Shown here: one piece after another, positions 25,211 through 33,946 of the stretch
How the letters are laid out: each line of letters starts with the position of its first letter
Position numbering within the stretch: the stretch's first letter is position 1
Translations under genes and position numbers: made by a program
Notes under the pieces: model-generated
Told to the model about the DNA's origin: nothing
Seen by the model: the letters and a program-made list of their open reading frames with translations, nothing else
The model's database searches: none
Source: GCA-2862585 sp965277895
Lineage (GTDB): Bacteria; Bacteroidota; Bacteroidia; Flavobacteriales; UBA7312
Length of the DNA stretch: 64,000 nucleotides
Direction of reading: 5' to 3'
Assembly (NCBI GenBank): GCA_965277895.1
Contig: CBDIDR010000001.1
Location: 868,001-932,000 of the forward strand

Positions 25211-26902
25211 TTAAATCTTTCCTTCTGTAACTTTCATTATGTCGTTTTCCAATGCAGTGGCTTTGTCTACAAGAGCTTGTCCTTTTTCTAGAATATCGCT
25301 TACAAATTGTGGGTCTTCACAGTCGCCACAATTGATTTTGACGTTTAGAAATGCTCCTCGAACGGCTGTTCGTGCACACAATGCACCAACTGCTGCATCT
25401 GTAACTGAATTTGGGTTTCCTATCTCTGCCATGGCTTTCATTACTTGCATGGAATCGTAAGCCGTTTCCATTACTTTAAAAGGCGTGAGTATGGCAAATT
25501 TTGTAGCGTCTTGAATGGCTTTTTGACGTAATGCTTTCTCCTCATCACTATCTTTAGGAAGCCTAAAAGCTTCCATAATTTTGTTGAATGCATTGGTGTC
25601 TTCATCAACTAATCTTAGAAGCTCATTTTGGTATGCAATTCCTTTTTCTGCCCAATCGGAAAATTCTTCCCATCGCTCGTCCCAGCCTCTTTTATGTGCT
25701 GACAGATTAGCAACCATTGTACCTAGAGCAGCACCCATAGCACCACAATAGGCAGAAATAGAACCACCACCAGGAGCAGGGCTTTCACTTGAGGTTTCGT
25801 TAGCAAAATCGACTAGATTCATGTCAACTAGCTGCTTAGAGGTGTTCTCTAGCATATATTCGATTACTCTTTCTTCTAATATGAAAGGGGATAATTCGTC
25901 AAGTCCAAGAGATTTTACAGCGATCTTCATAATCTCTTTTTCAGAAATACCTATTGAGCGTTGTTGTTTTTTTAAGAAATGTATACCAGCATCAATCAAT
26001 ACCTTTTTGGGTACTAAACCGACTAACTCAGAGCCTGTAACCCTTAAGCCTCGTGCTTGCGAGCGTTCACAGGTTTTGTCAAACACCATGTGAAGTGGAG
26101 AGACATTAATATTTGTAAGGTTGTATGATATTTGTGCTACTCCATACTCTTCGATAAACCAACCAATACCTTTGACGTGCTTGAATAAGCCTGGCTGTCT
26201 TATGGGTTCGCCATTTTCGTCTTTCAGCAGTTTTCCACCAGGATTATTGTTTTCTCTTAGCAGTCGCCCAGCTTCACGAATGTCAAAAGCAATAGCATTT
26301 GCTCTTCTAGTAGATGTGGTGTTGAGGTTGATGTTGTAGGCTACAAGAAAGTCCCTAGCCGATATGGCAGTAGCTCCTGAACGAGCTACAGAATCGTTAA
26401 ATTCAGCAGGTCCAAAGTCAGGTTTCCATTCTGCATCAACAAGTTTTTGTTTTAGACCTTCGTATTCTCCTGAACGGCAGTTTGCCAAATTTCTTCTCTT
26501 CTCTTCTTTGGCTGCATTTTCATAGCAGTAAATAGGAATGTTCAATTCATTACCAATACGTTCGCCAAGTTTGTGAGCCCATTTGGCTGTTTCTTGCATA
26601 GAGATGTTAGCTATTGGTACAAGTGGACATACGTCTGTTGCTCCCATTCTAGGATGTTCTCCACTATGTTTGCTCATATCAATTAAAGATTGAGCTTTTT
26701 GTATGAGTAGAAATGCAGCGTCAATTACTTGCTGAGGTTCACCTACAAATGTAATGACAGTTCTATTGGTTGCTTTTCCTGGATCTACATTTAGAAGCTT
26801 TACACCATCAATTGTTTCTACGATAGTGGCGATTTCGTTAATTTTTTTTGTGTCTCTTCCTTCAGAAATATTAGGAACACATTCGATGAGTTGTCTTTTC
26901 AT
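25211..26902 (-). CDS. ftcD: Formimidoyltransferase-cyclodeaminase
   Basis: Bifunctional folate enzyme of histidine breakdown, 563 residues. Residues 1-~330 form the glutamate formimidoyltransferase domain (IECVPNISEGRD, SGEHPRMGATDVCPL). Residues ~345-563 form the formimidoyl-tetrahydrofolate cyclodeaminase domain (SPAPGGGSISAYCGAMGAAL). It transfers the formimino group from formiminoglutamate to THF and releases ammonia. It lies 4 bases downstream of hutI in the same transcript. The stop overlaps the last codon of the comEC remnant on the other strand. Confidence 0.95.
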   Translation of the reverse strand: MKRQLIECVPNISEGRDTKKINEIATIVETIDGVKLLNVDPGKATNRTVITFVGEPQQVIDAAFLLIQKAQSLIDMSKHSGEHPRMGATDVCPLVPIANISMQETAKWAHKLGERIGNELNIPIYCYENAAKEEKRRNLANCRSGEYEGLKQKLVDAEWKPDFGPAEFNDSVARSGATAISARDFLVAYNINLNTTSTRRANAIAFDIREAGRLLRENNNPGGKLLKDENGEPIRQPGLFKHVKGIGWFIEEYGVAQISYNLTNINVSPLHMVFDKTCERSQARGLRVTGSELVGLVPKKVLIDAGIHFLKKQQRSIGISEKEIMKIAVKSLGLDELSPFILEERVIEYMLENTSKQLVDMNLVDFANETSSESPAPGGGSISAYCGAMGAALGTMVANLSAHKRGWDERWEEFSDWAEKGIAYQNELLRLVDEDTNAFNKIMEAFRLPKDSDEEKALRQKAIQDATKFAILTPFKVMETAYDSMQVMKAMAEIGNPNSVTDAAVGALCARTAVRGAFLNVKINCGDCEDPQFVSDILEKGQALVDKATALENDIMKVTEGKI

Positions 26903-26906
26903 TGTT

Positions 26907-28154
26907 TTAGGATTGTAGTTGTCCGTTAATCATTATTTTATCAATATGCTGATGCCCGAATGAATAGGGAATATATGCATATGAGCTTATTGGTTTTGTA
27001 ATAAATAGGTTTGCCTTTTTGCCAATGGCGATACTTCCTAATTCCTTGCTTAAACCCATGGCATAAGCGGTATTAATGGTAGTTGCATTAATGACTTCCT
27101 CAGGAGTCATCCCCATTTGAATACAGCCTAAAGAGGCAACAAAATTCATGTTTCCACTTGGGCTAGAGCCTGGGTTAAAGTCAGTGGCTAGAGCAACAGG
27201 CATACCTTCATCCATTATCTTTCGTGCTGGGCCATAAGGAATTCCTAAAAAGAAGGAGCAAGATGGTAGGAGGGTAGGCATACATTCACTGCCTTTTAAA
27301 GCCTTAAAGTCGTCATCGTTCATAATTTCAAGATGGTCTACGGATAAAGCACCGTGTTTAACGCTAGCTTCTACACCACCTAAAATGGTAAACTGATTAA
27401 CATGGGTTTTTGGAATTAAGCCCCATTTCTTTGCTTCTGTAAGCAAACGTTCAGTGACTTCTACTGAAAAATAGCCTTCCTCACAAAATATATCAATGTA
27501 CTCTGCTAAGTTTTCCTCTGCGATACGAGGAAGCATTTCGTTAATGATACAATCCAGGTAATCTGATTTTCTACTCTTGTATTCAAGTGGAATGGCATGA
27601 GCTCCTAAAAAGGTTGCTTTGATTGTTAATGGACTTAACTCATTCAATTTTTTGATGACTCTTAACATTTTCAGTTCAGCATCTACTGTAAGTCCATATC
27701 CACTTTTAATTTCTATTGCACCTGTGCCCATCTTAATGATTTCATTGGCACGTTTTAAGGCACTTTCTAGGAGTTCTTCTTCACTAGTATTTTGAAGTTT
27801 TTTTGCGGAGTTTAAAATACCACCACCTTTAGCTGCAATTTCTTCATAGCTCGCTCCTTTTAGGCGTTGTTCCCATTCATTCTCTCTATTTCCTGCAAAT
27901 ACTAAGTGGGAGTGGCTATCGCAATAGGATGGAAATACCATGCCGTCATTAGCGTCTATAATTTCTGTATTGTTCCAATCATCAATACCTGTCCAATCCT
28001 CCATACTTCCAAAATTAGAGATGATGCCATCCTTAATTTCAATGAACCCATTTTTTATGGTTTCCAATTGAGCCATATCCTTTCCAGCGACCCATTTTCT
28101 AATAGTATGTTCAACCTGAACAATCTCCTTTATATTTTTAATGACTGTTATCAT
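26907..28154 (-). CDS. hutI: Imidazolonepropionase
   Basis: Amidohydrolase that opens imidazolone propionate to formiminoglutamate, the step before FtcD. The start is placed at the ATG at 28154 (MITVIKNIKE), giving 415 residues, the usual length; a longer frame to 28262 would run over the aroC start and promoter. Metal-binding DSHSHLVFAGNREN, the TFLGAHAIP block with a second HAH-like pair, and TDFNPGSSPSGNM are intact. A TATTTTTG box lies just upstream. Histidine ammonia-lyase is at 37.2 kb; urocanase is not in this window. Confidence 0.93.
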   Translation of the reverse strand: MITVIKNIKEIVQVEHTIRKWVAGKDMAQLETIKNGFIEIKDGIISNFGSMEDWTGIDDWNNTEIIDANDGMVFPSYCDSHSHLVFAGNRENEWEQRLKGASYEEIAAKGGGILNSAKKLQNTSEEELLESALKRANEIIKMGTGAIEIKSGYGLTVDAELKMLRVIKKLNELSPLTIKATFLGAHAIPLEYKSRKSDYLDCIINEMLPRIAEENLAEYIDIFCEEGYFSVEVTERLLTEAKKWGLIPKTHVNQFTILGGVEASVKHGALSVDHLEIMNDDDFKALKGSECMPTLLPSCSFFLGIPYGPARKIMDEGMPVALATDFNPGSSPSGNMNFVASLGCIQMGMTPEEVINATTINTAYAMGLSKELGSIAIGKKANLFITKPISSYAYIPYSFGHQHIDKIMINGQLQS

Positions 28155-28178
28155 GTGTTTAAATATCAAGCGAAAATA

Positions 28179-28186
28179 CAAAAATA
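28179..28186 (-). promoter_or_regulatory. Candidate -7 box of hutI-ftcD (TATTTTTG)
   Basis: Exact TAnnTTTG match on the minus strand, 24 bases upstream of the hutI ATG at 28154. It supports the shorter hutI start, because the longer frame would place the promoter inside the gene. Confidence 0.45.
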
Positions 28187-28214
28187 GACCATTTATGCCT
28201 GCTTGTAATTTGCT

Positions 28215-28222
28215 TATATTTG
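28215..28222 (+). promoter_or_regulatory. Candidate -7 box of aroC (TATATTTG)
   Basis: Exact TAnnTTTG match on the plus strand with only 6 bases before the aroC ATG, so a leaderless or nearly leaderless transcript is predicted. It faces away from the hutI box 28 bases to its left. Confidence 0.45.
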
Positions 28223-28228
28223 TGGAAT

Positions 28229-29287
28229 ATGAATTCAATAGGACGATTATTTCGTTTGACAACTTTTGGAGAGTCGCATGGCGATTCCATCGGTGGGATT
28301 TTAGACGGTTGCCCTGCGGGTTTGTCTCTAGATTTTGAGTTGATTCAGTCTGAAATGGATAGAAGAAAGCCTGGTCAATCCACTATTACTACGGAGCGAA
28401 AAGAAAGCGATATCGTTAAGTTTCACTCTGGTATTTTTGAGGGTAAAACAACGGGAGCTTCAATAGGTTTCAGTATCGTAAACTCAAACCAGAACTCTAA
28501 AGATTATTCTCATCTAAAGGATTCTTACAGACCTTCTCACTCAGATTTTACGTATTCTAAAAAATACGGCTTAAGAGATTACAGGGGTGGAGGACGTTCT
28601 TCAGCAAGAGAAACAGCCAATTGGGTAGTTGCAGGGGCGATAGCTAAGCAATTGCTTTCTCAAGTAAAAATAAACGCTTACGTTTCTTCAGTTGGTCCTG
28701 TGTTTATTGATAAAAACTATAGTGAACTTGATTTTTCTAAGACTGAAAATAATACTGTTCGATGCCCTGATGAGGCAACGGCTCAAAAAATGATTGAGTT
28801 AATTGATAGTATTAAATCTGAAGGAGATACTGTTGGTGGAGTAATTAGTTGTGTTGTTCAAAACGCAGGTATTGGGCTCGGAGAGCCCATATTTAATAAA
28901 CTTCATGCCAATCTCGGTCATGCACTTTTATCTATAAATGCTGTTAAGGGCGTTGAGTTCGGAAGTGGTTTCTGTGCTTCTGAAATGAGAGGTAGTGAGC
29001 ATAATGATTTATTTAATACAGATGGAACTACCAAAACAAATCGCTCTGCAGGAATTCAAGGTGGAATAAGTAATGGTATGGACATTTACTTTAGAGTTGC
29101 TTTCAAGCCAGCTTCGACCATAATGCAAAGTCAACAAAGTATAAATAATTCTGGAGAAGAAATAGCTTTAGATGCAAAGGGAAGGCATGACCCATGTGTT
29201 GTGCCAAGAGCAGTGCCAATAGTTGAGGCGATGACAGCTATGGTTCTTGCGGATTTCTATCTACTTAACAAAACTTCTAAATTATAA
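28229..29287 (+). CDS. aroC: Chorismate synthase
   Basis: Last step of the shikimate pathway: it converts EPSP to chorismate with reduced FMN. The start at the ATG at 28229 gives MNSIGRLFRLTTFGESHG, the standard N-terminus, and 352 residues. GHDG-like and FMN-binding blocks (GGGRSSARETA, GGISNGMDI and GRHDPCVVPRAVPIVEA) are intact. The symporter gene follows after 3 bases. The other shikimate gene in this window is aroK at 36.7 kb. Confidence 0.96.
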   Translation: MNSIGRLFRLTTFGESHGDSIGGILDGCPAGLSLDFELIQSEMDRRKPGQSTITTERKESDIVKFHSGIFEGKTTGASIGFSIVNSNQNSKDYSHLKDSYRPSHSDFTYSKKYGLRDYRGGGRSSARETANWVVAGAIAKQLLSQVKINAYVSSVGPVFIDKNYSELDFSKTENNTVRCPDEATAQKMIELIDSIKSEGDTVGGVISCVVQNAGIGLGEPIFNKLHANLGHALLSINAVKGVEFGSGFCASEMRGSEHNDLFNTDGTTKTNRSAGIQGGISNGMDIYFRVAFKPASTIMQSQQSINNSGEEIALDAKGRHDPCVVPRAVPIVEAMTAMVLADFYLLNKTSKL

Positions 29288-29290
29288 TTA

Positions 29291-30583
29291 ATGAAAAAAC
29301 TAGCTCTACATTGGAAGATAATTATTGGCATGGTATTAGGTGTTGTTTACGGTTTGTTGGCTGTAAAGTTAGAGTTAGTAGAGTTTACTGATTCTTGGAT
29401 TAAACCATGGGGAACAATCTTTATTAATTTGCTGAAACTTATAGCTGTGCCTTTAATTTTAGCATCTTTAATTAAGGGGGTAAGTAGCCTAAGTGATATA
29501 TCAAAACTTTCAAGGATTGGCGGCAAAACAATTGGCATATATCTTATGACAACCTTAATTGCTGTCACCTTTGGTTTGGTGCTTGTAAATGTAGTTCAGC
29601 CCGGAAAGTCATTTTCTGAAGAAAAAAGAATTGAACTTAAAGAGCAATATGCTTCAAATGCTGCCTTAAAAATTGAATCAGCTGAAAATGTTAAAGGAGA
29701 GGGGCCGCTTCAGTTTTTGGTGGATATTGTGCCAAATAATTTCATTCAGGCAGCGGGTAACAACAGGAATATGCTGCAAGTAATATTTTTTGCCATTCTG
29801 TTTGGTATTGCCATGGTAATGTTGCCTAAAGAAAAAACATCTACAGTGAAATCGTTTTTTGATGGAGTTAATGATATCATTCTTCAAATAGTAGACCTAA
29901 TAATGTTGGCAGCTCCATATGGAGTATTTGCTTTAATTGCTGGTTTAGTAGTCGATTTTGGTGGTTCTGCCGAATTATTCAAGGCCTTGGGGATTTATTC
30001 CATAACAGTTGTATTAGGTTTGTTATTAATGATAACACTAATTTACCCTCTAGTATTACGTCTTTTTACGCATATAAATTATTTTGATTTCTTTAAAGGA
30101 ATTGCTCCTGCTCAAATGTTAGCTTTTTCCACAAGTTCTAGTGCGGCTACACTACCAGTAACAATGGAAAGATGTGAGGATCATTTAGGAGTTTCTGAGG
30201 AGGTCTCGTCCTTTGTTTTGCCGTTAGGAGCAACCATTAATATGGATGGAACATCTTTGTATCAATCGGTAGCAGCAGTATTTATTGCACAGGCTTTTGG
30301 TTATGATTTAGATTTAGGTCAGCAAATGACAATTGTGCTAACAGCTACTTTAGCTTCAATTGGTTCCGCTGCAGTACCAGGTGCTGGCATGGTAATGCTT
30401 GTGATTGTACTAAGTTCAATTGGTATTGACCCAGAAGGCATTGCTTTAATTTTTGCCGTAGACAGAATATTAGATATGATGAGGACAGTAGTTAACGTTA
30501 CTGGAGATGCTACGGTAGCAACATTAGTTGCTGCAACAGAAGGTCAACTAAAAAAAGTTACTGATAAAGAATTAATGAGCTAA
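29291..30583 (+). CDS. Dicarboxylate/amino acid:cation symporter (DAACS/GltP family)
   Basis: Integral inner-membrane transporter of 430 residues with about eight helices and two re-entrant loops. The serine-rich hairpin FSTSSSAATLPVTM and the NMDGTSLYQSVAAVF motif are the family ion/substrate signatures. Members carry glutamate, aspartate or C4-dicarboxylates with sodium or protons; the exact substrate is not decidable here. It sits between aroC and a PorE-like gene, sharing one base with the latter. Confidence 0.92.
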   Translation: MKKLALHWKIIIGMVLGVVYGLLAVKLELVEFTDSWIKPWGTIFINLLKLIAVPLILASLIKGVSSLSDISKLSRIGGKTIGIYLMTTLIAVTFGLVLVNVVQPGKSFSEEKRIELKEQYASNAALKIESAENVKGEGPLQFLVDIVPNNFIQAAGNNRNMLQVIFFAILFGIAMVMLPKEKTSTVKSFFDGVNDIILQIVDLIMLAAPYGVFALIAGLVVDFGGSAELFKALGIYSITVVLGLLLMITLIYPLVLRLFTHINYFDFFKGIAPAQMLAFSTSSSAATLPVTMERCEDHLGVSEEVSSFVLPLGATINMDGTSLYQSVAAVFIAQAFGYDLDLGQQMTIVLTATLASIGSAAVPGAGMVMLVIVLSSIGIDPEGIALIFAVDRILDMMRTVVNVTGDATVATLVAATEGQLKKVTDKELMS

Positions 30584-32499
30584 TGAGATTAATACTATTA
30601 TTTATGTGTTGTTCGACACTGCTTTTTGCTCAAGAGAATTGTAATCTTGAAGTGAGCCCTACACCCAAAAAAAACTACAAAAAAGCTAAACGTTTAGCAG
30701 AAGACCGTCGTTTTTCAGAGTCAACAAAATACCTCAAAAAGGCAATTGCCGATCAAACGGATTATGCAGATGCCTATTATTTGTTGGGTAAAATTTATTT
30801 TCTAAAAGAAAATTATGATAAGGCTGAGGAAAATTTTGAGTTAGCAATAAATTATTGCCCGATGTATTCCCCATCCGTGTATTCTTCATTAGCCGAGATA
30901 AAATTCAACAATAAACAATTTGAAAAATCGATTCAGTATAACGAGACGTTTTTGCAATTTATGGGTGTTGATGAAGAGAAAAAAGCAGAGGCTAGAAAAC
31001 AAATTAAATTAGCCTCTTTTTATCATAAAATGTATTCTAATCCAGTACCATTCAATCCAAAGCCTGTATATGGTATTTCCACGTCTAATGATGAGTATTT
31101 GTGTGCTATGTCTCCAGATAATGAAACCTCTTATTTTACAAGGCGACATTCCAAGCAGAAAGTAGGCATGCTTCGACCAGAAACTGTTGAGGAGTTTACC
31201 TTTTCAAAGTTTGAAAATGGACAATTTCAAAAAGGTGTAGAGATGCCATATCCTTTTAATATGAGAAAGAATGAGGGAGGACCGTCTCTATCAGTAGATA
31301 ATAGAGAATTATACCTTACTGTTTGTTCCAATCTAAGGGGGTATAATAATTGTGACATTTATTATACATATAAAAAGTATGATAATTGGTCCGATTTAGA
31401 AAAGTTAAAGTTTCCTATCAACAAACCGGATTGTTGGGAGTCACAGCCTACCATTTCATCAGATGGAAAAACACTTATTTTTAGCAGCATAAGGCCAGAA
31501 GGTATTGGAGGTGCTGACTTATATAGCGTGACAAAAGATGATAATGGAAATTGGGGTGAAATAATTTCCTTGTCTGTTAATACAAAAGGAAATGAGAAGT
31601 CACCTTTTTTACATCCCGATAGCGAGACCTTATACTTTTCGTCTGATACTCATTTAGGTTTGGGTGGCTTGGATATTTTCTACTGTAAAAAGGACAGTAC
31701 TGGAAGGTGGTCCAACCCGGTAAATATTGGTTACCCTATTAACACTGAAAAAGACGATCTTGCTTTTTTTGTAAGTGCAGATGGTAAGACAGCTTATTTC
31801 TCGTCGAATAAATTATCTGGAGTCGGGGGTTGGGACTTGTACGAGTTTTCTCTCTATAAGAAGGCTAGACCTGAGAAGATAATGTTTTTAAGAGGTGAAG
31901 TAAAAGGAGAACACGAGGAGATGCTCTTTGATGCTATAGTTGAGGTTAAGTCCATTAAAACAAAAAAAGTTCAGCAAATTAAAGTTAATCAAGAAACAGG
32001 CGAGTATGTTGGGGTTGTAAAAGTTGACGATGATGAGGATATCATGGTGACTGTAAAAAGTAAAGATTACGCTTTTAACTCCCGTTACATTTCTTCAGAG
32101 AATATATCCTCAGCACCTCAGGATTTTAATTTTGAAATGCAGTCTATCGAAGAAGATAAAGCGTTTAGGATTAATAATATCTATTTTGATTCTGATGCTT
32201 TTGAGTTAAATGAGCAAGCTAAAATTATTCTCAATAGTTTTATTGATTTCATGGATTTTAACTCAACAATCGAAGTAGCTATACATGGACATACTGATGA
32301 TGTAGGTGATGAATTATCTAATCAAGAGCTATCAGCCAAAAGAGCAAAACAAGTTCATGATTACCTAATAGCGGGTGGTGTCCCCGTTGAAAGATTATCT
32401 TACAAGGGGTATGGTGAAAGTCAATCTCTAGTGCCTAACGATTCAGAAGAGAATAGGGCTGTAAATAGACGTACAGAGTTTTACGTAGTCAGGAAATAA
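30583..32499 (+). CDS. PorE-like OmpA-family protein (TPR, WD40-like propeller, CRD, OmpA)
   Basis: The 638-residue envelope protein has a signal peptide (residues 1-~16). Domains in order: TPR repeats (~25-130), PD40/WD40-like propeller (~150-400, with repeated SSDGKTLIFSS- and SADGKTAYFSS-type motifs), a carboxypeptidase-regulatory-like beta domain (~415-500) and a C-terminal OmpA domain (~525-638) with the peptidoglycan-binding consensus (HGHTDDVGD and ELSAKRAKQV). This order matches PorE, a peptidoglycan-linked T9SS accessory of Porphyromonas gingivalis, but many Bacteroidota paralogues share it, so a T9SS role is a hypothesis. The start overlaps the symporter stop by one base. Confidence 0.85.
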   Translation: MRLILLFMCCSTLLFAQENCNLEVSPTPKKNYKKAKRLAEDRRFSESTKYLKKAIADQTDYADAYYLLGKIYFLKENYDKAEENFELAINYCPMYSPSVYSSLAEIKFNNKQFEKSIQYNETFLQFMGVDEEKKAEARKQIKLASFYHKMYSNPVPFNPKPVYGISTSNDEYLCAMSPDNETSYFTRRHSKQKVGMLRPETVEEFTFSKFENGQFQKGVEMPYPFNMRKNEGGPSLSVDNRELYLTVCSNLRGYNNCDIYYTYKKYDNWSDLEKLKFPINKPDCWESQPTISSDGKTLIFSSIRPEGIGGADLYSVTKDDNGNWGEIISLSVNTKGNEKSPFLHPDSETLYFSSDTHLGLGGLDIFYCKKDSTGRWSNPVNIGYPINTEKDDLAFFVSADGKTAYFSSNKLSGVGGWDLYEFSLYKKARPEKIMFLRGEVKGEHEEMLFDAIVEVKSIKTKKVQQIKVNQETGEYVGVVKVDDDEDIMVTVKSKDYAFNSRYISSENISSAPQDFNFEMQSIEEDKAFRINNIYFDSDAFELNEQAKIILNSFIDFMDFNSTIEVAIHGHTDDVGDELSNQELSAKRAKQVHDYLIAGGVPVERLSYKGYGESQSLVPNDSEENRAVNRRTEFYVVRK

Positions 32500-32500
32500 A

Positions 32501-32527
32501 AAAAAACCTGCACGATGTACAGGTTTT
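32501..32527 (-). terminator. Terminator between PorE-like gene and rplS
   Basis: An 8-bp stem AAAACCTG/CAGGTTTT (32503-32510 with 32520-32527) with a 9-base loop. The long A-run at 32497-32506 gives a strong T-run on the minus strand, so it mainly ends the trmD-rplS transcript; on the plus strand it has only four T residues. Confidence 0.8.
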
Positions 32528-32549
32528 GAATTGATAAGAAATATAATTA

Positions 32550-32897
32550 TTAATTTCTCTTTTCTTTAATTCTTGCTTTTTTACCAGTAAGTCCTCTTAG
32601 ATAGAATATTCTAGCTCTTCTAACAGCACCTTCTTTGTTTAGTTCAATTTTCTCAACAGCTGGTGACGATACAGGGAATATACGCTCAACACCAATACCA
32701 TTAGAAATTTTACGAACCGTAAACGTTTGGTTGTTCATGTGACCTTTTCTTTGAATAACTACACCTTTAAAAAGCTGTGTTCTTTCTTTTCCACCTTCTT
32801 TAATTTTGTAGTGTACGGTAATAGTATCACCAGCACTAAAGTTAGGGAGGTCATTTCCCTTTAAAATTTCACTTTCTACGTATTTTATCTGTTCCAT
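32550..32897 (-). CDS. rplS: 50S ribosomal protein L19
   Basis: Ribosomal protein at the 30S-50S interface, 115 residues, normal length. The N-terminal strand LPNFSAGDTITVHYKI, the VIQRKGHMNNQTFTVRKISNGIGVERIFP core and the basic C-terminus RARIFYLRGLTGKKARIKEKR are typical. It follows trmD on the minus strand, as in many bacteria, and ends in a terminator. Confidence 0.97.
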   Translation of the reverse strand: MEQIKYVESEILKGNDLPNFSAGDTITVHYKIKEGGKERTQLFKGVVIQRKGHMNNQTFTVRKISNGIGVERIFPVSSPAVEKIELNKEGAVRRARIFYLRGLTGKKARIKEKRN

Positions 32898-32992
32898 TGC
32901 GGTAAAAATTTATTCGCTTTCCCAAAAGGGTTTGCAATATTACGATATAATTTTAAATAAAGACCTCTTTTTTTTAGGAAAAAAATATGAAT

Positions 32993-33667
32993 CTAATCTA
33001 ATAAGTCGGGTCTTCTTTCTTTGGTCGATTTCATCGCTTGCTCATGTCGCCATTCTTCAATTTTTGGAAAGTTTCCCGAAAGTAGTATTTCTGGCACCTT
33101 CCAGGAATTGTATTCCGCAGGTCTAGTATAAACAGGAGGAGCAAGTAGATTATCTTGGAATGAATCGGTTAAGGCTGAGGTCTCGTCAGAAATTACGCCA
33201 GGAATAAGTCTAATAATACTATCGCACAGTACTGCAGCGGCAAGCTCACCGCCAGTAAGCACGTAATCGCCGATAGAAATTTCATGAGTTATAATGTGGT
33301 CTCTAATTCGTTGGTCTACACCTTTATAATGACCGCAGAGAATTATGATGTTTTTAAAAGTAGAAAAGTGATTAGCAATTTTTTGATTTAATTGCTTGCC
33401 GTCAGGGCTCATGTAAATAATAGCATCGTAATCTCTTTCGCTTTTTAATTTCTCAATACAGTCGGCTATAGGCTGTATGCACATAACCATTCCGGCGCCA
33501 CCTCCAAATTGATAATCATCAACCTTGTTGTGCTTATCTGTTGAATAGGAGCGGATATCATGCAGTCTTATTTCAACAATATTTTTATAAATAGCTCTTT
33601 GTAAAATTGAATGTTCAAAAGGACTTTTTAAAAGCTCTGTATGTATACTTAGTATATCAATTCTCAT
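32993..33667 (-). CDS. trmD: tRNA (guanine-37-N1)-methyltransferase
   Basis: SPOUT-class enzyme that methylates G37 of tRNAs for Leu, Pro and Arg and prevents +1 frameshifting. It has 224 residues. The knot region holds ILCGHYKGVDQRI and SIGDYVLTGGELAA, the AdoMet-binding core. A TAAATTTG box ends 4 bases before the ATG, so a leaderless transcript is likely. rplS follows 95 bases downstream. Confidence 0.97.
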   Translation of the reverse strand: MRIDILSIHTELLKSPFEHSILQRAIYKNIVEIRLHDIRSYSTDKHNKVDDYQFGGGAGMVMCIQPIADCIEKLKSERDYDAIIYMSPDGKQLNQKIANHFSTFKNIIILCGHYKGVDQRIRDHIITHEISIGDYVLTGGELAAAVLCDSIIRLIPGVISDETSALTDSFQDNLLAPPVYTRPAEYNSWKVPEILLSGNFPKIEEWRHEQAMKSTKERRPDLLD

Positions 33668-33671
33668 GCTT

Positions 33672-33679
33672 CAAATTTA
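33672..33679 (-). promoter_or_regulatory. Candidate -7 box of trmD-rplS (TAAATTTG)
   Basis: Exact TAnnTTTG match on the minus strand with only 4 bases to the trmD ATG, predicting transcription to start at about the start codon. Confidence 0.5.
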
Positions 33680-33903
33680 CAACAAATAGCAACATAATAG
33701 TCTTGATGATGAATGTGTGAAATCATATTTTATTAATACTGACAAAATGTCAATTAACTTATATAAAATACATTAAATCAATTAAATATGATATTTATAT
33801 AAAGTTTTAATATTTAATGTTTTTTGATAAACTGTCTATTATAAATTACTTTGAAAATGTAATTAAATGACTTAAATGATTATTTAAGTAGTACTTTTTT
33901 CGC

Positions 33904-33911
33904 TAACTTTG
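33904..33911 (+). promoter_or_regulatory. Candidate -7 box of the frameshifted T9SS-tail gene (TAACTTTG)
   Basis: Exact TAnnTTTG match on the plus strand, 35 bases before the ATG at 33947. The 224 bases to its left, back to the trmD box, are AT-rich and hold no other feature that I can see. Confidence 0.45.
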
Positions 33912-33946
33912 TGAAGCAATTTTATAACCCTTTTAAAACTGAAAAA

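Larger units (their letters stand above)
24769..25214 (+). pseudogene. comEC: comEC remnant: both ends kept, middle deleted, internal duplications
   Basis: The ATG at 24769 starts a product whose first ~60 residues (LFRLVIPFILGIIFSD and then hydrophobic helices) look like the N-terminus of ComEC/Rec2, the DNA-uptake channel, which is usually around 650-750 residues. The frame stops after 95 codons. A 105-bp block (24792-24896) is repeated at 24961-25066, and a 34-bp period repeat follows. The last stretch, ending LKSEGALVVDYTN at 25214, could be the ComEC C-terminus in another frame. The position after lpxB supports the identity. The large central part is absent, so the gene is dead. Confidence 0.72.

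Noticed and set aside
28155..28262. 36-codon N-terminal extension of hutI
   Set aside because: It covers the aroC start and both -7 boxes, and the 415-residue form has the usual family length.
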